Origin: Thiotrichaceae bacterium UBA4486
Lineage (GTDB): Bacteria > Pseudomonadota > Gammaproteobacteria > Eutrophobiales > Eutrophobiaceae
Reading direction: 5' to 3'
DNA: 64,000 bases
Assembly (NCBI GenBank): GCA_002389045.1
Contig: DGNS01000002.1
Coordinates: forward strand, 124,001-188,000
Shown piece by piece: positions 1 through 8,663 of this stretch (positions are counted from its first letter, which is position 1; each line of letters begins with the position of its first letter). The notes beneath the pieces are model-generated. The model was given only the letters and a program-made list of their open reading frames with translations. It ran no database searches and was not told where the DNA came from. The position numbers were made by a program, and so were the translations under genes.

Positions 1-315
1 AGCAGCAGTCTCGGCACCACGTACCGGGCCCGTTATCCCGTTTTCGAAACGGTGTTACAGGACAGGCTGAACAGAAATAATTTTAATGCGGGCGTAAGAG
101 TCAGCGGAATCGTCGAGAGTCAGGCCCCTTTGCAGGAAGTCTACAAACCTGAACATCCGCAGGCGAACGAAGCCGGTTATATCTTCATGCCGAATGTCAA
201 TGTGATGTCGGAGATGGCCAATATGATATCGGCTTCACGCTCCTATCAGAACAATGTGGAAGTGATCAATACATCCAGGGACATGCTGTTACGCACCCTG
301 ACACTGGGACAATAA
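1..315 (+). CDS. flgC: Flagellar basal-body rod protein FlgC (C-terminal part)
   Basis: The gene enters from before the window; 104 residues remain in frame 1, so roughly the first 30-40 residues of a usual 135-147 residue FlgC are missing. FlgC is one of the proximal rod proteins that cross the periplasm between the MS ring and the hook. The C-terminus has the rod/hook family signature, with EMANMISASRSYQNNVEVIN followed by a short helix ending LTLGQ. It lies 17 bp before flgD, the order seen in all flgBCDEFGHIJKL clusters. A GTG at 52 is internal and is not the start. Confidence 0.95.
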   Translation, partial: SSSLGTTYRARYPVFETVLQDRLNRNNFNAGVRVSGIVESQAPLQEVYKPEHPQANEAGYIFMPNVNVMSEMANMISASRSYQNNVEVINTSRDMLLRTLTLGQ

Positions 316-332
316 CCGGGAGGTTATCGACA

Positions 333-1004
333 ATGAATAATTCAATCAGTGGCCTGCCTCCGGAACTGGCCGGCCTGGAACTCAAACAGCCGGAGAAAAA
401 AGCCAACGACGAACTGGGACAGTCGGAATTTCTGGATTTGATGATCGCCCAGCTGCAGCATCAGGATCCTCTGAATCCCGCGGACAGTGGCGAGTTTCTG
501 GGACAATTGGCCCAGTTCGGTACGGTAAACGGCATCACTGAATTACAGAATTCGTTTGCTGATCTGGCCACATCCCTGCAATCCAGCCAGGCGCTGCAGG
601 CATCCACCCTGGTTGGCCGCAATGTGCTGATCCCCGGCAATGTAGTGAATTTCGCCGGCGGCTCCGCGAATGCCGCAGTTGAACTTGACTCCAGTACCAG
701 CGACCTCGTCGTTCAGGTCCTGGATCCGGCCGGACAAATGCTTCGCCGGGTAAGTTTCGGACCGCAATCCAGCGGTGTATTCAACTTCAGTCTGGATGAT
801 ATCGATGGCAGCGGCAATACCCTGCCGCCGGGGCAGTATGTGATTCGGGCATTCGGTCGCACAGCGAATGCAGAGGTTGCCCAGTCCACACTGGTGCAGT
901 CCAGGGTGGAAAGCGTCAGCCTGGCCCGGGGCGGACAGGGACCGTTGCTGAATCTTGACAATAACGGGTCTGTGTCCATCAACGAAGTTATCGAGGTCAT
1001 GTAA
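333..1004 (+). CDS. flgD: Flagellar hook assembly scaffold (hook cap) FlgD
   Basis: FlgD forms the temporary cap under which FlgE subunits polymerise into the hook. The protein has 223 residues, the normal length. The conserved N-terminal export and cap segment is at about residues 32-70, with FLDLMIAQLQHQDPLNP and then EFLGQLAQFGTVNGI. The C-terminal half is beta-rich and matches the FlgD tudor/FnIII-like region (GQYVIRAFGRT near residue 170). The ATG at 333 has GGGAGG just upstream. It sits between flgC and flgE and is probably cotranscribed with both. Confidence 0.96.
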   Translation: MNNSISGLPPELAGLELKQPEKKANDELGQSEFLDLMIAQLQHQDPLNPADSGEFLGQLAQFGTVNGITELQNSFADLATSLQSSQALQASTLVGRNVLIPGNVVNFAGGSANAAVELDSSTSDLVVQVLDPAGQMLRRVSFGPQSSGVFNFSLDDIDGSGNTLPPGQYVIRAFGRTANAEVAQSTLVQSRVESVSLARGGQGPLLNLDNNGSVSINEVIEVM

Positions 1005-1041
1005 ACAGACTTCAGGAATTCCTTACAGGAGGATTACACGC

Positions 1042-2259
1042 ATGTCATTTAGAGTCGCAATCAGTGGTTTACGGGCAGCATCCGGGGACCTGGATGTTAT
1101 TTCCAACAACGTGGCCAACTCCAATACCACCGGATTCAAGAAATCCCGTGCCGAGTTCGCCGATGTTTTTGCCGTCACTGATCTCGGCGGCAGCAGCAGT
1201 ACTCCGGGCAGCGGCGTACGCCTGACCAACGTGGGCCAGCAGTTCACCCAGGGTAATATCACGTTTACCGATAACAACCTGGATCTGGCGATCAGTGGCC
1301 GCGGTTTTTTCATCGTCAATGATGGCGGTGGTAACCAGTTCACGCGTGCAGGCGCTTTTGGCGTCGATCGTGATGGTTTTTTCAGTAATGCCCAGGGTCA
1401 GCAGTTGATTGCCTTCGGTGCGGATAACAGCGGCAATATTACCGGTGCAGCCAGTCCCCTGCAGATCAACACCGCAAATATCCCGCCACAACCTTCGGCC
1501 AACATGACGCTGGACCTGAATCTGAACGCCTCGGAATCTCAACCCGCGGTCGCCCCGTTTGATCCGAACAACCCGGCCAGTTTTACCCATACCACTTCGA
1601 CGACGATATTCGATTCACTGGGTAACTCTCATCTGGCTGCCATGTACTTCGTCAAGACGGCAACGCCGAACCAGTGGCAATCCTATACCTATGTTGATGG
1701 TGTCGATGTGGGCGGCGGCGCCACCACTATGACATTTGACACCTCGGGCGCCCTCACAGTCCCGGCCGGCGGCACCATAACCACGCCGTCGTTCACACCT
1801 TCCGGCGGCGGCGCGGCGCAGACATTGACGCTGGATTATTCGGGCACCACGCAGTTTGGCAGTGATTTTTCGGTCAATGCCCTGTCACAGGACGGTTTTA
1901 CCACCGGTCGACTGAGTGGGCTGGATATAGACCCGGAGGGCATTATTTTTGCCCGTTTTACCAACGGTCAATCACGGGTCGAGGGCCAGATCGCTATGGC
2001 TGATTTTCCGAATCCGCAGGGACTGCAACCCCTGAGCGATTCCAACTGGGGTGAAACGTTTTCCTCCGGCGCCGTGGTGGTGGGTAATCCCGGCACTTCC
2101 AGTCTCGGCCTGATTCAGTCCGGCGCACTGGAGGATTCCAATGTGGAAGTGTCCGAGGAACTGGTCAACATGATCATCGCCCAGCGCACGTTCCAGGCCA
2201 ATGCCGAGGTCATCCAGACTTCCGATGCGATTACACAAACCATCATTAATCTCAGGTAA
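1042..2259 (+). CDS. flgE: Flagellar hook protein FlgE
   Basis: This is the structural subunit of the hook, the universal joint outside the outer membrane. It has 405 residues. The N-terminus MSFRVAISGLRAASGDLD with SNNVANSNTTGFKKSRAEF is the flagellar rod/hook N-terminal signature. The C-terminus has EELVNMIIAQRTFQANAEVI. The middle is a serine-, threonine- and glycine-rich outer domain. The ATG at 1042 was chosen because a perfect AGGAGG lies at 1027-1032, nine bases upstream; an earlier in-frame start at 955 would overlap flgD and add residues foreign to the family. Confidence 0.97.
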   Translation: MSFRVAISGLRAASGDLDVISNNVANSNTTGFKKSRAEFADVFAVTDLGGSSSTPGSGVRLTNVGQQFTQGNITFTDNNLDLAISGRGFFIVNDGGGNQFTRAGAFGVDRDGFFSNAQGQQLIAFGADNSGNITGAASPLQINTANIPPQPSANMTLDLNLNASESQPAVAPFDPNNPASFTHTTSTTIFDSLGNSHLAAMYFVKTATPNQWQSYTYVDGVDVGGGATTMTFDTSGALTVPAGGTITTPSFTPSGGGAAQTLTLDYSGTTQFGSDFSVNALSQDGFTTGRLSGLDIDPEGIIFARFTNGQSRVEGQIAMADFPNPQGLQPLSDSNWGETFSSGAVVVGNPGTSSLGLIQSGALEDSNVEVSEELVNMIIAQRTFQANAEVIQTSDAITQTIINLR

Positions 2260-2276
2260 ACAAGAGGAATCGGTTT

Positions 2277-3017
2277 ATGGATCGCATGCTTTATCTCTCC
2301 ATGTCGGCAGCCAGTAATGTCATGACCGCGCAGGCGGTGAACAGTCATAACCTGGCCAATGTCAACACCACCGGTTTCAAGGCGGATCTTTCCCAGTTCC
2401 GCAGTATGCCGGTGTTCGGCGAGGTTCACCCGAGCCGGGTCTATGCCCTGGAGGAGCGTCCCGGTATCGATCTTGCCCAGGGCACGCTACAGCACACCGG
2501 ACGGGATCTGGACATTGCCGTCAATGGTAATGGCTGGATTGTGGTGCAGGCCGACGACGGTACCGAGGCCATGACCCGTGCCGGTGACTTGCGTGTGTCC
2601 AGCACAGGTCTGCTGGAAAACGGCGCCGGTCGGCTGGTGCTGGGTGATGGTGGACCCATTTCCATGCCACCGTATACGAAAATCGATATTGGTAGCGACG
2701 GCACGATCACGATTCGCCCGACAGGCCAGGATGAAAAGACGCTGGCAACCATTGGCCGCATCAAACTGGTCAGCCCACCGGTGGAAGACCTGGTTAAGGG
2801 ACAGGACGGGCTGTTTCGTCTTCGGGATGGCAGTCAGCCGCAGCCGGATGCCAGTGTCCTGCTGACCGTCGGCGCGCTGGAGAGCAGTAATGTCAATACG
2901 GTTCAGGCGCTGGTGAAGATGATCGAATTATCCAGAAAATTTGAAATGCACATGAAAGCCATGTCCACGGTTCAGCAAAACGATGAAGTAGCAACCAGTA
3001 TGCTGAATATGAACTGA
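2277..3017 (+). CDS. flgF: Flagellar basal-body rod protein FlgF
   Basis: FlgF is a proximal rod subunit. The 246-residue product has the family N-terminus MDRMLYLSMSAASNVMTAQ with NSHNLANVNTTGFKADLSQF, the central DIAVNGNGWIVVQADDG segment, and the C-terminal GALESSNVNTVQALVKMIE helix. Length and order (flgE-flgF-flgG) are standard. The 17-bp gap to flgE contains AGAGGA as ribosome binding site. FlgF and FlgG are paralogues; this copy is assigned as FlgF by position, by being shorter, and by its divergent N-terminus. Confidence 0.96.
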   Translation: MDRMLYLSMSAASNVMTAQAVNSHNLANVNTTGFKADLSQFRSMPVFGEVHPSRVYALEERPGIDLAQGTLQHTGRDLDIAVNGNGWIVVQADDGTEAMTRAGDLRVSSTGLLENGAGRLVLGDGGPISMPPYTKIDIGSDGTITIRPTGQDEKTLATIGRIKLVSPPVEDLVKGQDGLFRLRDGSQPQPDASVLLTVGALESSNVNTVQALVKMIELSRKFEMHMKAMSTVQQNDEVATSMLNMN

Positions 3018-3055
3018 TGCATTGAAAAAAACAGAATGAATAGCGGAGATAATCA

Positions 3056-3841
3056 ATGACACAATCACTTTGGGTAGCAAAAACCGGCCTCGATGCACAG
3101 CAAACCCGGTTATCGGTTATTTCCAATAACCTTGCCAACGTTAACACCTTCGGATTCAAGAAAGACCGGGCCGTGTTCAATGATCTGCTCTACCAGACCG
3201 TACGCCAGCCGGGATCCCAGTCCTCGCAGAGCACCGAGTTGCCTTCCGGGCTGATGCGCGGTACCGGTGTTCGTGTTGTAGCCACCGAGAAAATCCATTC
3301 CATGGGCAGTATTTTCCAGACCGAAAATTCTCTCGATGTCGCGATTTCCGGTAATGGTTTTTTCGAGATCCTGATGCCGGATGGCAGTACAGCCTATACA
3401 CGTGACGGCGCCTTTCAACGTGACTCCCAGGGGCAGGTTGTCACCAGCAATGGTTTTGTGCTGCAACCGGCCATTACCATTCCCCCGGATACGCAGACCC
3501 TGTCTATCGCCAATGATGGCACGGTCAGTGCATTGATCTCGGGCAGTACGACACCGACCCAGATCGGCACCATACAGATTTCGGATTTTGTCAATCCGAC
3601 CGGCCTGCAGCCCATTGGTGACAATCTCTTCAAGGAGACTGCATCCAGCGGCACACCGCAGTCCGGTACTCCGGGATTGACCGGTCTGGGAACCCTGATA
3701 CAGGGTTCGTTGGAGAGTTCCAATGTCAACGTGGTGGAAGAACTGGTGAACATGATTGAGACACAAAGAGCCTACGAAATGAACGCCAAGGCCATCGAGA
3801 CGACCGATCAGATGCTGCAGTTCGCCAGCAACACATTATAA
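3056..3841 (+). CDS. flgG: Flagellar distal rod protein FlgG
   Basis: FlgG forms the distal rod, which passes through the P and L rings. The product has 261 residues, the exact usual length. It carries SLWVAKTGLDAQQTRLSVIS with NNLANVNTFGFKKDRAVF at the N-terminus. The FlgG-specific GTGVRVVATEKIHSMGSIF stretch is near residue 70, and EELVNMIETQRAYEMNAKAI is at the C-terminus. AGCGGAG precedes the ATG by about eight bases. The 38-bp gap to flgF shows no promoter, so the two genes are probably cotranscribed. Confidence 0.97.
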   Translation: MTQSLWVAKTGLDAQQTRLSVISNNLANVNTFGFKKDRAVFNDLLYQTVRQPGSQSSQSTELPSGLMRGTGVRVVATEKIHSMGSIFQTENSLDVAISGNGFFEILMPDGSTAYTRDGAFQRDSQGQVVTSNGFVLQPAITIPPDTQTLSIANDGTVSALISGSTTPTQIGTIQISDFVNPTGLQPIGDNLFKETASSGTPQSGTPGLTGLGTLIQGSLESSNVNVVEELVNMIETQRAYEMNAKAIETTDQMLQFASNTL

Positions 3842-3858
3842 ACAGCAGGAATAAGTCA

Positions 3859-4581
3859 ATGACCACAACCATTAGCAGGGCACTTAAATACGCAGTATTG
3901 CTGGTACCGTTATCAGGCATGATGCTCGGCTGTCAGTCAAGGCTTACACGTGATCCCGAGTTTGCCGCCGTACGGCCGCCGTTACCACCGGCGCAACCGG
4001 AAGCCAACGGCGCTATTTACCAGAATGGTTTTGATATGCGCTTGTTTGAAGACGTCAAGGCACGCCGCGTCGGCGACATCCTGGTTGTACAACTGGTGGA
4101 GAACACCACATCCAGCAAGTCCAATGAAACGACTATCAACAAAAGTACCTCCACCAGTATCGATAATCCCACCGTGTTTGGTACGTCACCGGAATTCGAT
4201 CTGCCGGGATTTTTCCCGCTCGCCAATACCAGCAATGTCAATCTTGAAACCAGTCTTTCCTCGGACCATGAGTTCAGCGGTGACAGCAGCAGTGATCAGA
4301 GCAATAACCTGGACGGCACCATCGCGGTGTCGGTGGTTGAAGTATTGCCTAACGGTAACATGATGGTGCGCGGTGAAAAACGGATGACCCTCAACCAGGG
4401 TAACGAATACGTCCGCATTTCCGGAATTGTCCGTCCCACTGATGTTCTGGCCAATAATACCGTGCTATCCACACAGATCGCCGATGCGACCATTACCTAT
4501 ACCGGTGAAGGCCCCACCGACGCCAGTAACGTCCTTGGCTGGCTGGCGAAATTCTTTATCTCGGCCATCATGCCTTTCTGA
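3859..4581 (+). CDS. flgH: Flagellar L-ring lipoprotein FlgH
   Basis: FlgH builds the L ring, the bushing in the outer membrane. The 240-residue product starts with a lipoprotein signal peptide: a charged N-region, the hydrophobic run YAVLLVPLSGMM, then a lipobox-like MLGC that makes Cys25 the likely lipidated residue. The mature part has the FlgH signature SLFEDVKARRVGDILVV-like block (here MRLFEDVKARRVGDILVV near residues 58-75) and the C-terminal VLGWLAKFF segment. It follows flgG by 17 bp and precedes flgI by 14 bp. Confidence 0.96.
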   Translation: MTTTISRALKYAVLLVPLSGMMLGCQSRLTRDPEFAAVRPPLPPAQPEANGAIYQNGFDMRLFEDVKARRVGDILVVQLVENTTSSKSNETTINKSTSTSIDNPTVFGTSPEFDLPGFFPLANTSNVNLETSLSSDHEFSGDSSSDQSNNLDGTIAVSVVEVLPNGNMMVRGEKRMTLNQGNEYVRISGIVRPTDVLANNTVLSTQIADATITYTGEGPTDASNVLGWLAKFFISAIMPF

Positions 4582-4595
4582 TACAGGCTGACATT

Positions 4596-5717
4596 ATGAC
4601 TCCTATACGCACAATAGCAGGTTTACGCACAATCGGTCTGTGCATGCTGCTGTCACTGACACAGAATCTGCACGCTGAACGCATCAAGGACCTGGCAAAC
4701 ATTGCCGGTGTCCGTGAGAATCAGTTGATTGGGTACGGAATCGTTGTCGGGCTGGATGGCACCGGTGATCAGACTACGCAGACGCCGTTTACCATCCAGA
4801 GCCTGGAAAACATGTTCAAGCAACTCGGCCTGACCTTGCCGCCCGGCACCAATCCGCAACTGAAAAATATTGCCGCCGTCATGGTGCACGCCAATCTGCC
4901 GGCCTTTGCCAAGCCGGGACAAACCATCGATATAACGGTTTCGTCAATCGGTAATGCCAAGAGTCTGCGCGGCGGTAGCCTGCTGATGACACCTCTCAAG
5001 GGCGCCGACGGTAATATCTATGCCGTAGCCCAGGGCAACATGGTGGTTGGCGGATTCGGGGTGGCCACCAATGACGGCTCCAGTATCTCGGTAAATGTTC
5101 CCAGCGCCGGGCGCATACCCAACGGCGCCACCGTGGAGCGGATTGTACCGAGCTCCTTTGCCCAAACCGATTCAATCATTCTGAATTTACACAAACCGGA
5201 CTTTACCACGGCCAATCGCATGGTCGAGGCCATCAACGAATGGATGGGCCTCGGCACTGCCGTGGCTATTGACGCCACGTCGGTGAAAGTGCGTGCGCCC
5301 GAAAATGTCTCGCAACGTGTATCGTTTACCTCACTGGTGGAAAACATAACAATCGATCCGGACGACGGTCCGGCACGTGTCATTGTCAATTCCCGCACCG
5401 GTACCGTGGTAATCGGCAAACATGTCACCGTGACCGAGGCCGCGGTATCGCACGGCAGCCTGATCGTGACCATCACCGACAATCCGACCATCAGTCAACC
5501 CGGCCCGCTGTCCGGTGGCAGTACCGTGGTCGTCCCGAACCAGGAGATCGATGTGATCCAGGAAGACAATCGCATGTTCCTGTTCAACCCGGGAGTTTCA
5601 CTGGATGACCTGGTACGCGCAGTCAACCAGGTCGGTGCCGCACCGGGCGACCTGGTGGCGATCCTGGAAGCGCTCAAGGAAGCCGGCGCCCTGAAAGCTG
5701 AACTCATTATTATTTAG
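4596..5717 (+). CDS. flgI: Flagellar P-ring protein FlgI
   Basis: FlgI is the periplasmic P-ring subunit around the distal rod. The product has 373 residues, normal for the family. A cleavable signal peptide is seen (hydrophobic IGLCMLLSLTQNLHA, probable cleavage before ERIKD). The mature N-terminus RIKDLANIAGVRENQLIGYG and the GLDGTGDQTTQTPFTIQS block are diagnostic. The C-terminus has LDDLVRAVNQVGAAPGDLV and ILEALKEAGAL. The stop is followed by two small tandem heptamer repeats (5734-5790) before flgJ. Confidence 0.97.
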   Translation: MTPIRTIAGLRTIGLCMLLSLTQNLHAERIKDLANIAGVRENQLIGYGIVVGLDGTGDQTTQTPFTIQSLENMFKQLGLTLPPGTNPQLKNIAAVMVHANLPAFAKPGQTIDITVSSIGNAKSLRGGSLLMTPLKGADGNIYAVAQGNMVVGGFGVATNDGSSISVNVPSAGRIPNGATVERIVPSSFAQTDSIILNLHKPDFTTANRMVEAINEWMGLGTAVAIDATSVKVRAPENVSQRVSFTSLVENITIDPDDGPARVIVNSRTGTVVIGKHVTVTEAAVSHGSLIVTITDNPTISQPGPLSGGSTVVVPNQEIDVIQEDNRMFLFNPGVSLDDLVRAVNQVGAAPGDLVAILEALKEAGALKAELIII

Positions 5718-5733
5718 TGAGCGGTTAACAGAT

Positions 5734-5790
5734 AACAGTGAACAGTGAACAGCATACAGAACCCGGAACCTCGAACCTCGAACCTTGAAC
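5734..5790. repeat. Two short tandem heptamer repeats in the flgI-flgJ gap
   Basis: Positions 5734-5751 hold two full AACAGTG units and a partial third. Positions 5766-5790 hold GAACCTC twice, GAACCTT once and a final GAAC. Both arrays have a 7-bp period. The first is the reverse complement of the heptamer that is expanded at 37186-37255. They lie directly after the flgI stop and before the flgJ start, in the only gap of any size in this part of the operon. Confidence 0.85.
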
Positions 5791-5798
5791 GTAATTAA

Positions 5799-6671
5799 AT
5801 GAACACTGATTTTACATCAGCACGCGTGTTTACCGATTTGCAGGGTATGGCAGAGCTCAAGCTCGCGGCAAAAAACAGTGAGGCCGGTGCGCTGGAGGAA
5901 ACCGCGAAGCAGTTCGAATCGCTGTTCATACAGATGCTGCTGAAAAACATGCGTGAAGCCAGTATCAGCAGTGGACTTTTCTCTTCTGATCAAATGCAGT
6001 ATCACCAGGAGATGTTCGATCAGCAACTGGCGATTGATCTGGCTGCAAAACAAAGCCTCGGTATTGCGGACATGCTGGTGCGACAGCTGGGCAGGAATGC
6101 GCAAATGCCGGCTGAAGATGAAGTGTTCAGCGAGAAACCGGTCGTACCCGAAGCATCCAGTATCAGCCCGGCACGTCAAAAAGCAATAACCTCCGCTGAT
6201 CAACCGGATGGCTTTGACAGCCCGGAAGCGTTTATCGAATTCATGCGTCCCCTGGCGGAAAAAGTAGCCGTCAGGCTCGGTGTCAGTGCCGATGTGCTGG
6301 TCGCCCAATCGGCACTGGAAACCGGGTGGGGTAAAAAAATCATTCAGACGGCTGATGGCGAAAACAGTCATAACCTGTTTGGCATCAAGGCATACGGCGG
6401 CTGGCAGGGGCGCAGTGCCAGTGTCAATACGCTTGAATTCAGGGATGGAACCATGCAACAAACGCGCGATTCATTCCGCGTCTATGACAGCTACGCGGAG
6501 AGCTTTGAGGATTATGCCCGGTTTTTGCTGACCAGCCCGCGTTACAGCGAGGCCGTCAACAGTGGCCATGACTCAGGCGGGTTTATTACTGCCCTGCAGA
6601 CTGCCGGCTATGCCACCGATCCGGAGTATGCAGACAAGATCATCAATATCCTGCACAGATACCGGATATAA
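5799..6671 (+). CDS. flgJ: Rod cap and peptidoglycan hydrolase FlgJ
   Basis: FlgJ caps the growing rod and opens the peptidoglycan for it. The 290-residue product has both domains. An N-terminal rod-binding domain (about 25-105) contains AKQFESLFIQMLLKNMREAS and YHQEMFDQQLAIDLA. A C-terminal glucosaminidase/muramidase domain (about 140-290) contains SADVLVAQSALETGWGKK, where the Glu is the expected catalytic residue, followed by NLFGIKAYGGWQG and a late YATDPEYADKI. It is therefore the dual-domain gammaproteobacterial form. The 55-bp gap before flgK shows no promoter that I could recognise. Confidence 0.96.
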   Translation: MNTDFTSARVFTDLQGMAELKLAAKNSEAGALEETAKQFESLFIQMLLKNMREASISSGLFSSDQMQYHQEMFDQQLAIDLAAKQSLGIADMLVRQLGRNAQMPAEDEVFSEKPVVPEASSISPARQKAITSADQPDGFDSPEAFIEFMRPLAEKVAVRLGVSADVLVAQSALETGWGKKIIQTADGENSHNLFGIKAYGGWQGRSASVNTLEFRDGTMQQTRDSFRVYDSYAESFEDYARFLLTSPRYSEAVNSGHDSGGFITALQTAGYATDPEYADKIINILHRYRI

Positions 6672-6726
6672 GAATGTGTACGGGTGAAGCCTGCATGAGC
6701 GGATCAGTAGCGGAGACAACGATAAT

Positions 6727-8658
6727 ATGAGCACATTAAACACGGCAATTACGGGCTTGCTCACCGCCCAACGATCACTGACGACGACCGGACATAACAT
6801 CGCCAACGTCAATACTCCGGGTTTCAGCCGACAGGTCGTCGGCCAGTCGGCGCAAACCCCGCAGTTTACCGGTGCCGGGTATATAGGCAGTGGTGTGGTC
6901 GTAGACAGCATCACTCGTGTGCACAGTGAGTTCCTGACAACCCAGTTGCGTAACAGCACGTCGAGCAATGCCGAAAATCAGGTGTTCTACCAGCTTGCCG
7001 GCCGTATTGATAACATGCTGGCCGATGACCAGACCGGTCTCAGTCCGTCCCTGCTGAACTTTTTCAATGCCGTTCAGGATGTTGCCGATTTGCCGACATC
7101 CGTATCCGCTCGCCAATCCCTGCTCAGCGAGGCACAGACGCTGACATCGAGCTTTCGGTTTCTCGACAGCCAGATGGCCACGCTTACCGATGAAGTTCGG
7201 GTCACCATCAAGGAAAATGTAGCAGAGATCAACAGCCTCGCCCGCAGTATCGCCGATATCAACGAACGAATCGTTGATGGCATGAACGGTGATCCGGGTA
7301 TGCAACCCAACGATCTTCTGGACCAGCGTGATGAACTGATTCGCCAGTTATCTGAATTTGTATCTGTCTCGACAACGGCCCAGGGTGACGGCGCCGTCAA
7401 TGTTTTTACCGGCAATGGTTTCCCGATCGTTCTCGGCAAGTCCACCAGTACATTCAGAGTCAGTGAAACCTATTTCGGCAATTTCGAAGTCACCATGACC
7501 AGTGCCTTCAGTACAGTGAATATTACCGATAATCTCGGCGGTGGGAATCTCGGCGGGTTACTGAAGTTCCAGAATGACATGCTGAATCCGGTCCGTAATT
7601 CACTCGGACGACTGGCTATAGGCCTGGCGGATGCGATTAATGATCAGCACGCACTCGGTCTCGATCTTGATGGTCTTCCCGGTCAGGCGATTTTCAATAT
7701 CGGCGGCGCCGAGGTATTGCCGCTGGGCGGGGCGGTAAACACGGTCAGTGCCGCCATCACTGATCCGGCCGCGCTGGGGAACAGTGATTACAGCCTGGTG
7801 TTCAATGGTGGCACATCCTATACATTGAGACGCCTGTCCGATAACCAGACTACCGCGATCGATACCGGTGGTACTTCACCGTTTACTACCGCGGCCGTGG
7901 ACGGTTTCACACTGACGATTACCGCCGGCGCCACAGCCGGCGATGAATACATCATACGTCCGGCCATTAACGGGGCCAGGGACCTGGGTGTTCTACTGTC
8001 CGATCCGCGCAAGGTGGCGGCGGCAGCTCCGTTACGCGCCGGCGAAAGCGTCAATGCCAATGGCTTGCCTGACAACAGCGGCAACGCCGCCATCACCCAG
8101 GTGAATGTCAGCAGCAGTACCGGTATTCCCCTGGCTGCGGACATCACCCTGACATTCGATGCAGCAAACAACGAGTTCGTTCTGTCTTCTCCTCCCGGCG
8201 GTACACTGGCCTACAACCCGGCCACCGACAGCGCCGGCAAACAATTTACTATCGCTGCCGCCGGCAATGCGTCATTCAGTATTTCGGGCGTGCCGGCTGA
8301 CGGGGACAGTTTTGTCATCGGTAATAACACCGGAGCCAACGGCGATAATCGTAATGCACTGGCACTGTCCGATCTGCAAACGCAAAACCTGCTGCTCAAC
8401 GGTACGTCCACTTTCCAGGATACCTTTGGCCAGATGGTTGCCGACATTGGCACAAGAACACGCCAGGCGGAAATCAGCAGCCTGGCCACGGGGTCACTGC
8501 TCAACCAGGCAGTCGAGGCGCGTGAAAGTCTTTCCGGTGTCAATCTGGACGAGGAAGCCGCCAACCTGCTCAAATTCCAGCAGGCCTTTCAGGCGGCAGC
8601 CCAGGTGATCAGTACCGCCGACCGTTTGTTCCAGGAATTACTCAACGCATTCAGGTAG
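6727..8658 (+). CDS. flgK: Flagellar hook-filament junction protein FlgK (HAP1)
   Basis: FlgK is the first junction protein between hook and filament. The product has 643 residues. The N-terminus STLNTAITGLLTAQRSLTTT and GHNIANVNTPGFSRQVV is the rod/hook signature in its FlgK form. The C-terminus has VNLDEEAANLLKFQQAFQAA and AQVISTADRLFQELLNAFR. The central insert is Thr/Gly/Ala-rich, as is usual for surface-exposed HAP1 domains. AGCGGAGA precedes the ATG. It lies five bp before flgL, so the two are translated from one message. Confidence 0.96.
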   Translation: MSTLNTAITGLLTAQRSLTTTGHNIANVNTPGFSRQVVGQSAQTPQFTGAGYIGSGVVVDSITRVHSEFLTTQLRNSTSSNAENQVFYQLAGRIDNMLADDQTGLSPSLLNFFNAVQDVADLPTSVSARQSLLSEAQTLTSSFRFLDSQMATLTDEVRVTIKENVAEINSLARSIADINERIVDGMNGDPGMQPNDLLDQRDELIRQLSEFVSVSTTAQGDGAVNVFTGNGFPIVLGKSTSTFRVSETYFGNFEVTMTSAFSTVNITDNLGGGNLGGLLKFQNDMLNPVRNSLGRLAIGLADAINDQHALGLDLDGLPGQAIFNIGGAEVLPLGGAVNTVSAAITDPAALGNSDYSLVFNGGTSYTLRRLSDNQTTAIDTGGTSPFTTAAVDGFTLTITAGATAGDEYIIRPAINGARDLGVLLSDPRKVAAAAPLRAGESVNANGLPDNSGNAAITQVNVSSSTGIPLAADITLTFDAANNEFVLSSPPGGTLAYNPATDSAGKQFTIAAAGNASFSISGVPADGDSFVIGNNTGANGDNRNALALSDLQTQNLLLNGTSTFQDTFGQMVADIGTRTRQAEISSLATGSLLNQAVEARESLSGVNLDEEAANLLKFQQAFQAAAQVISTADRLFQELLNAFR

Positions 8659-8663
8659 GCCAT

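Noticed and set aside
955..1041. Upstream extension of flgE to 955
   Set aside because: It would overlap flgD by 50 bases and lacks the conserved N-terminus; the AGGAGG before ATG 1042 decides the start.
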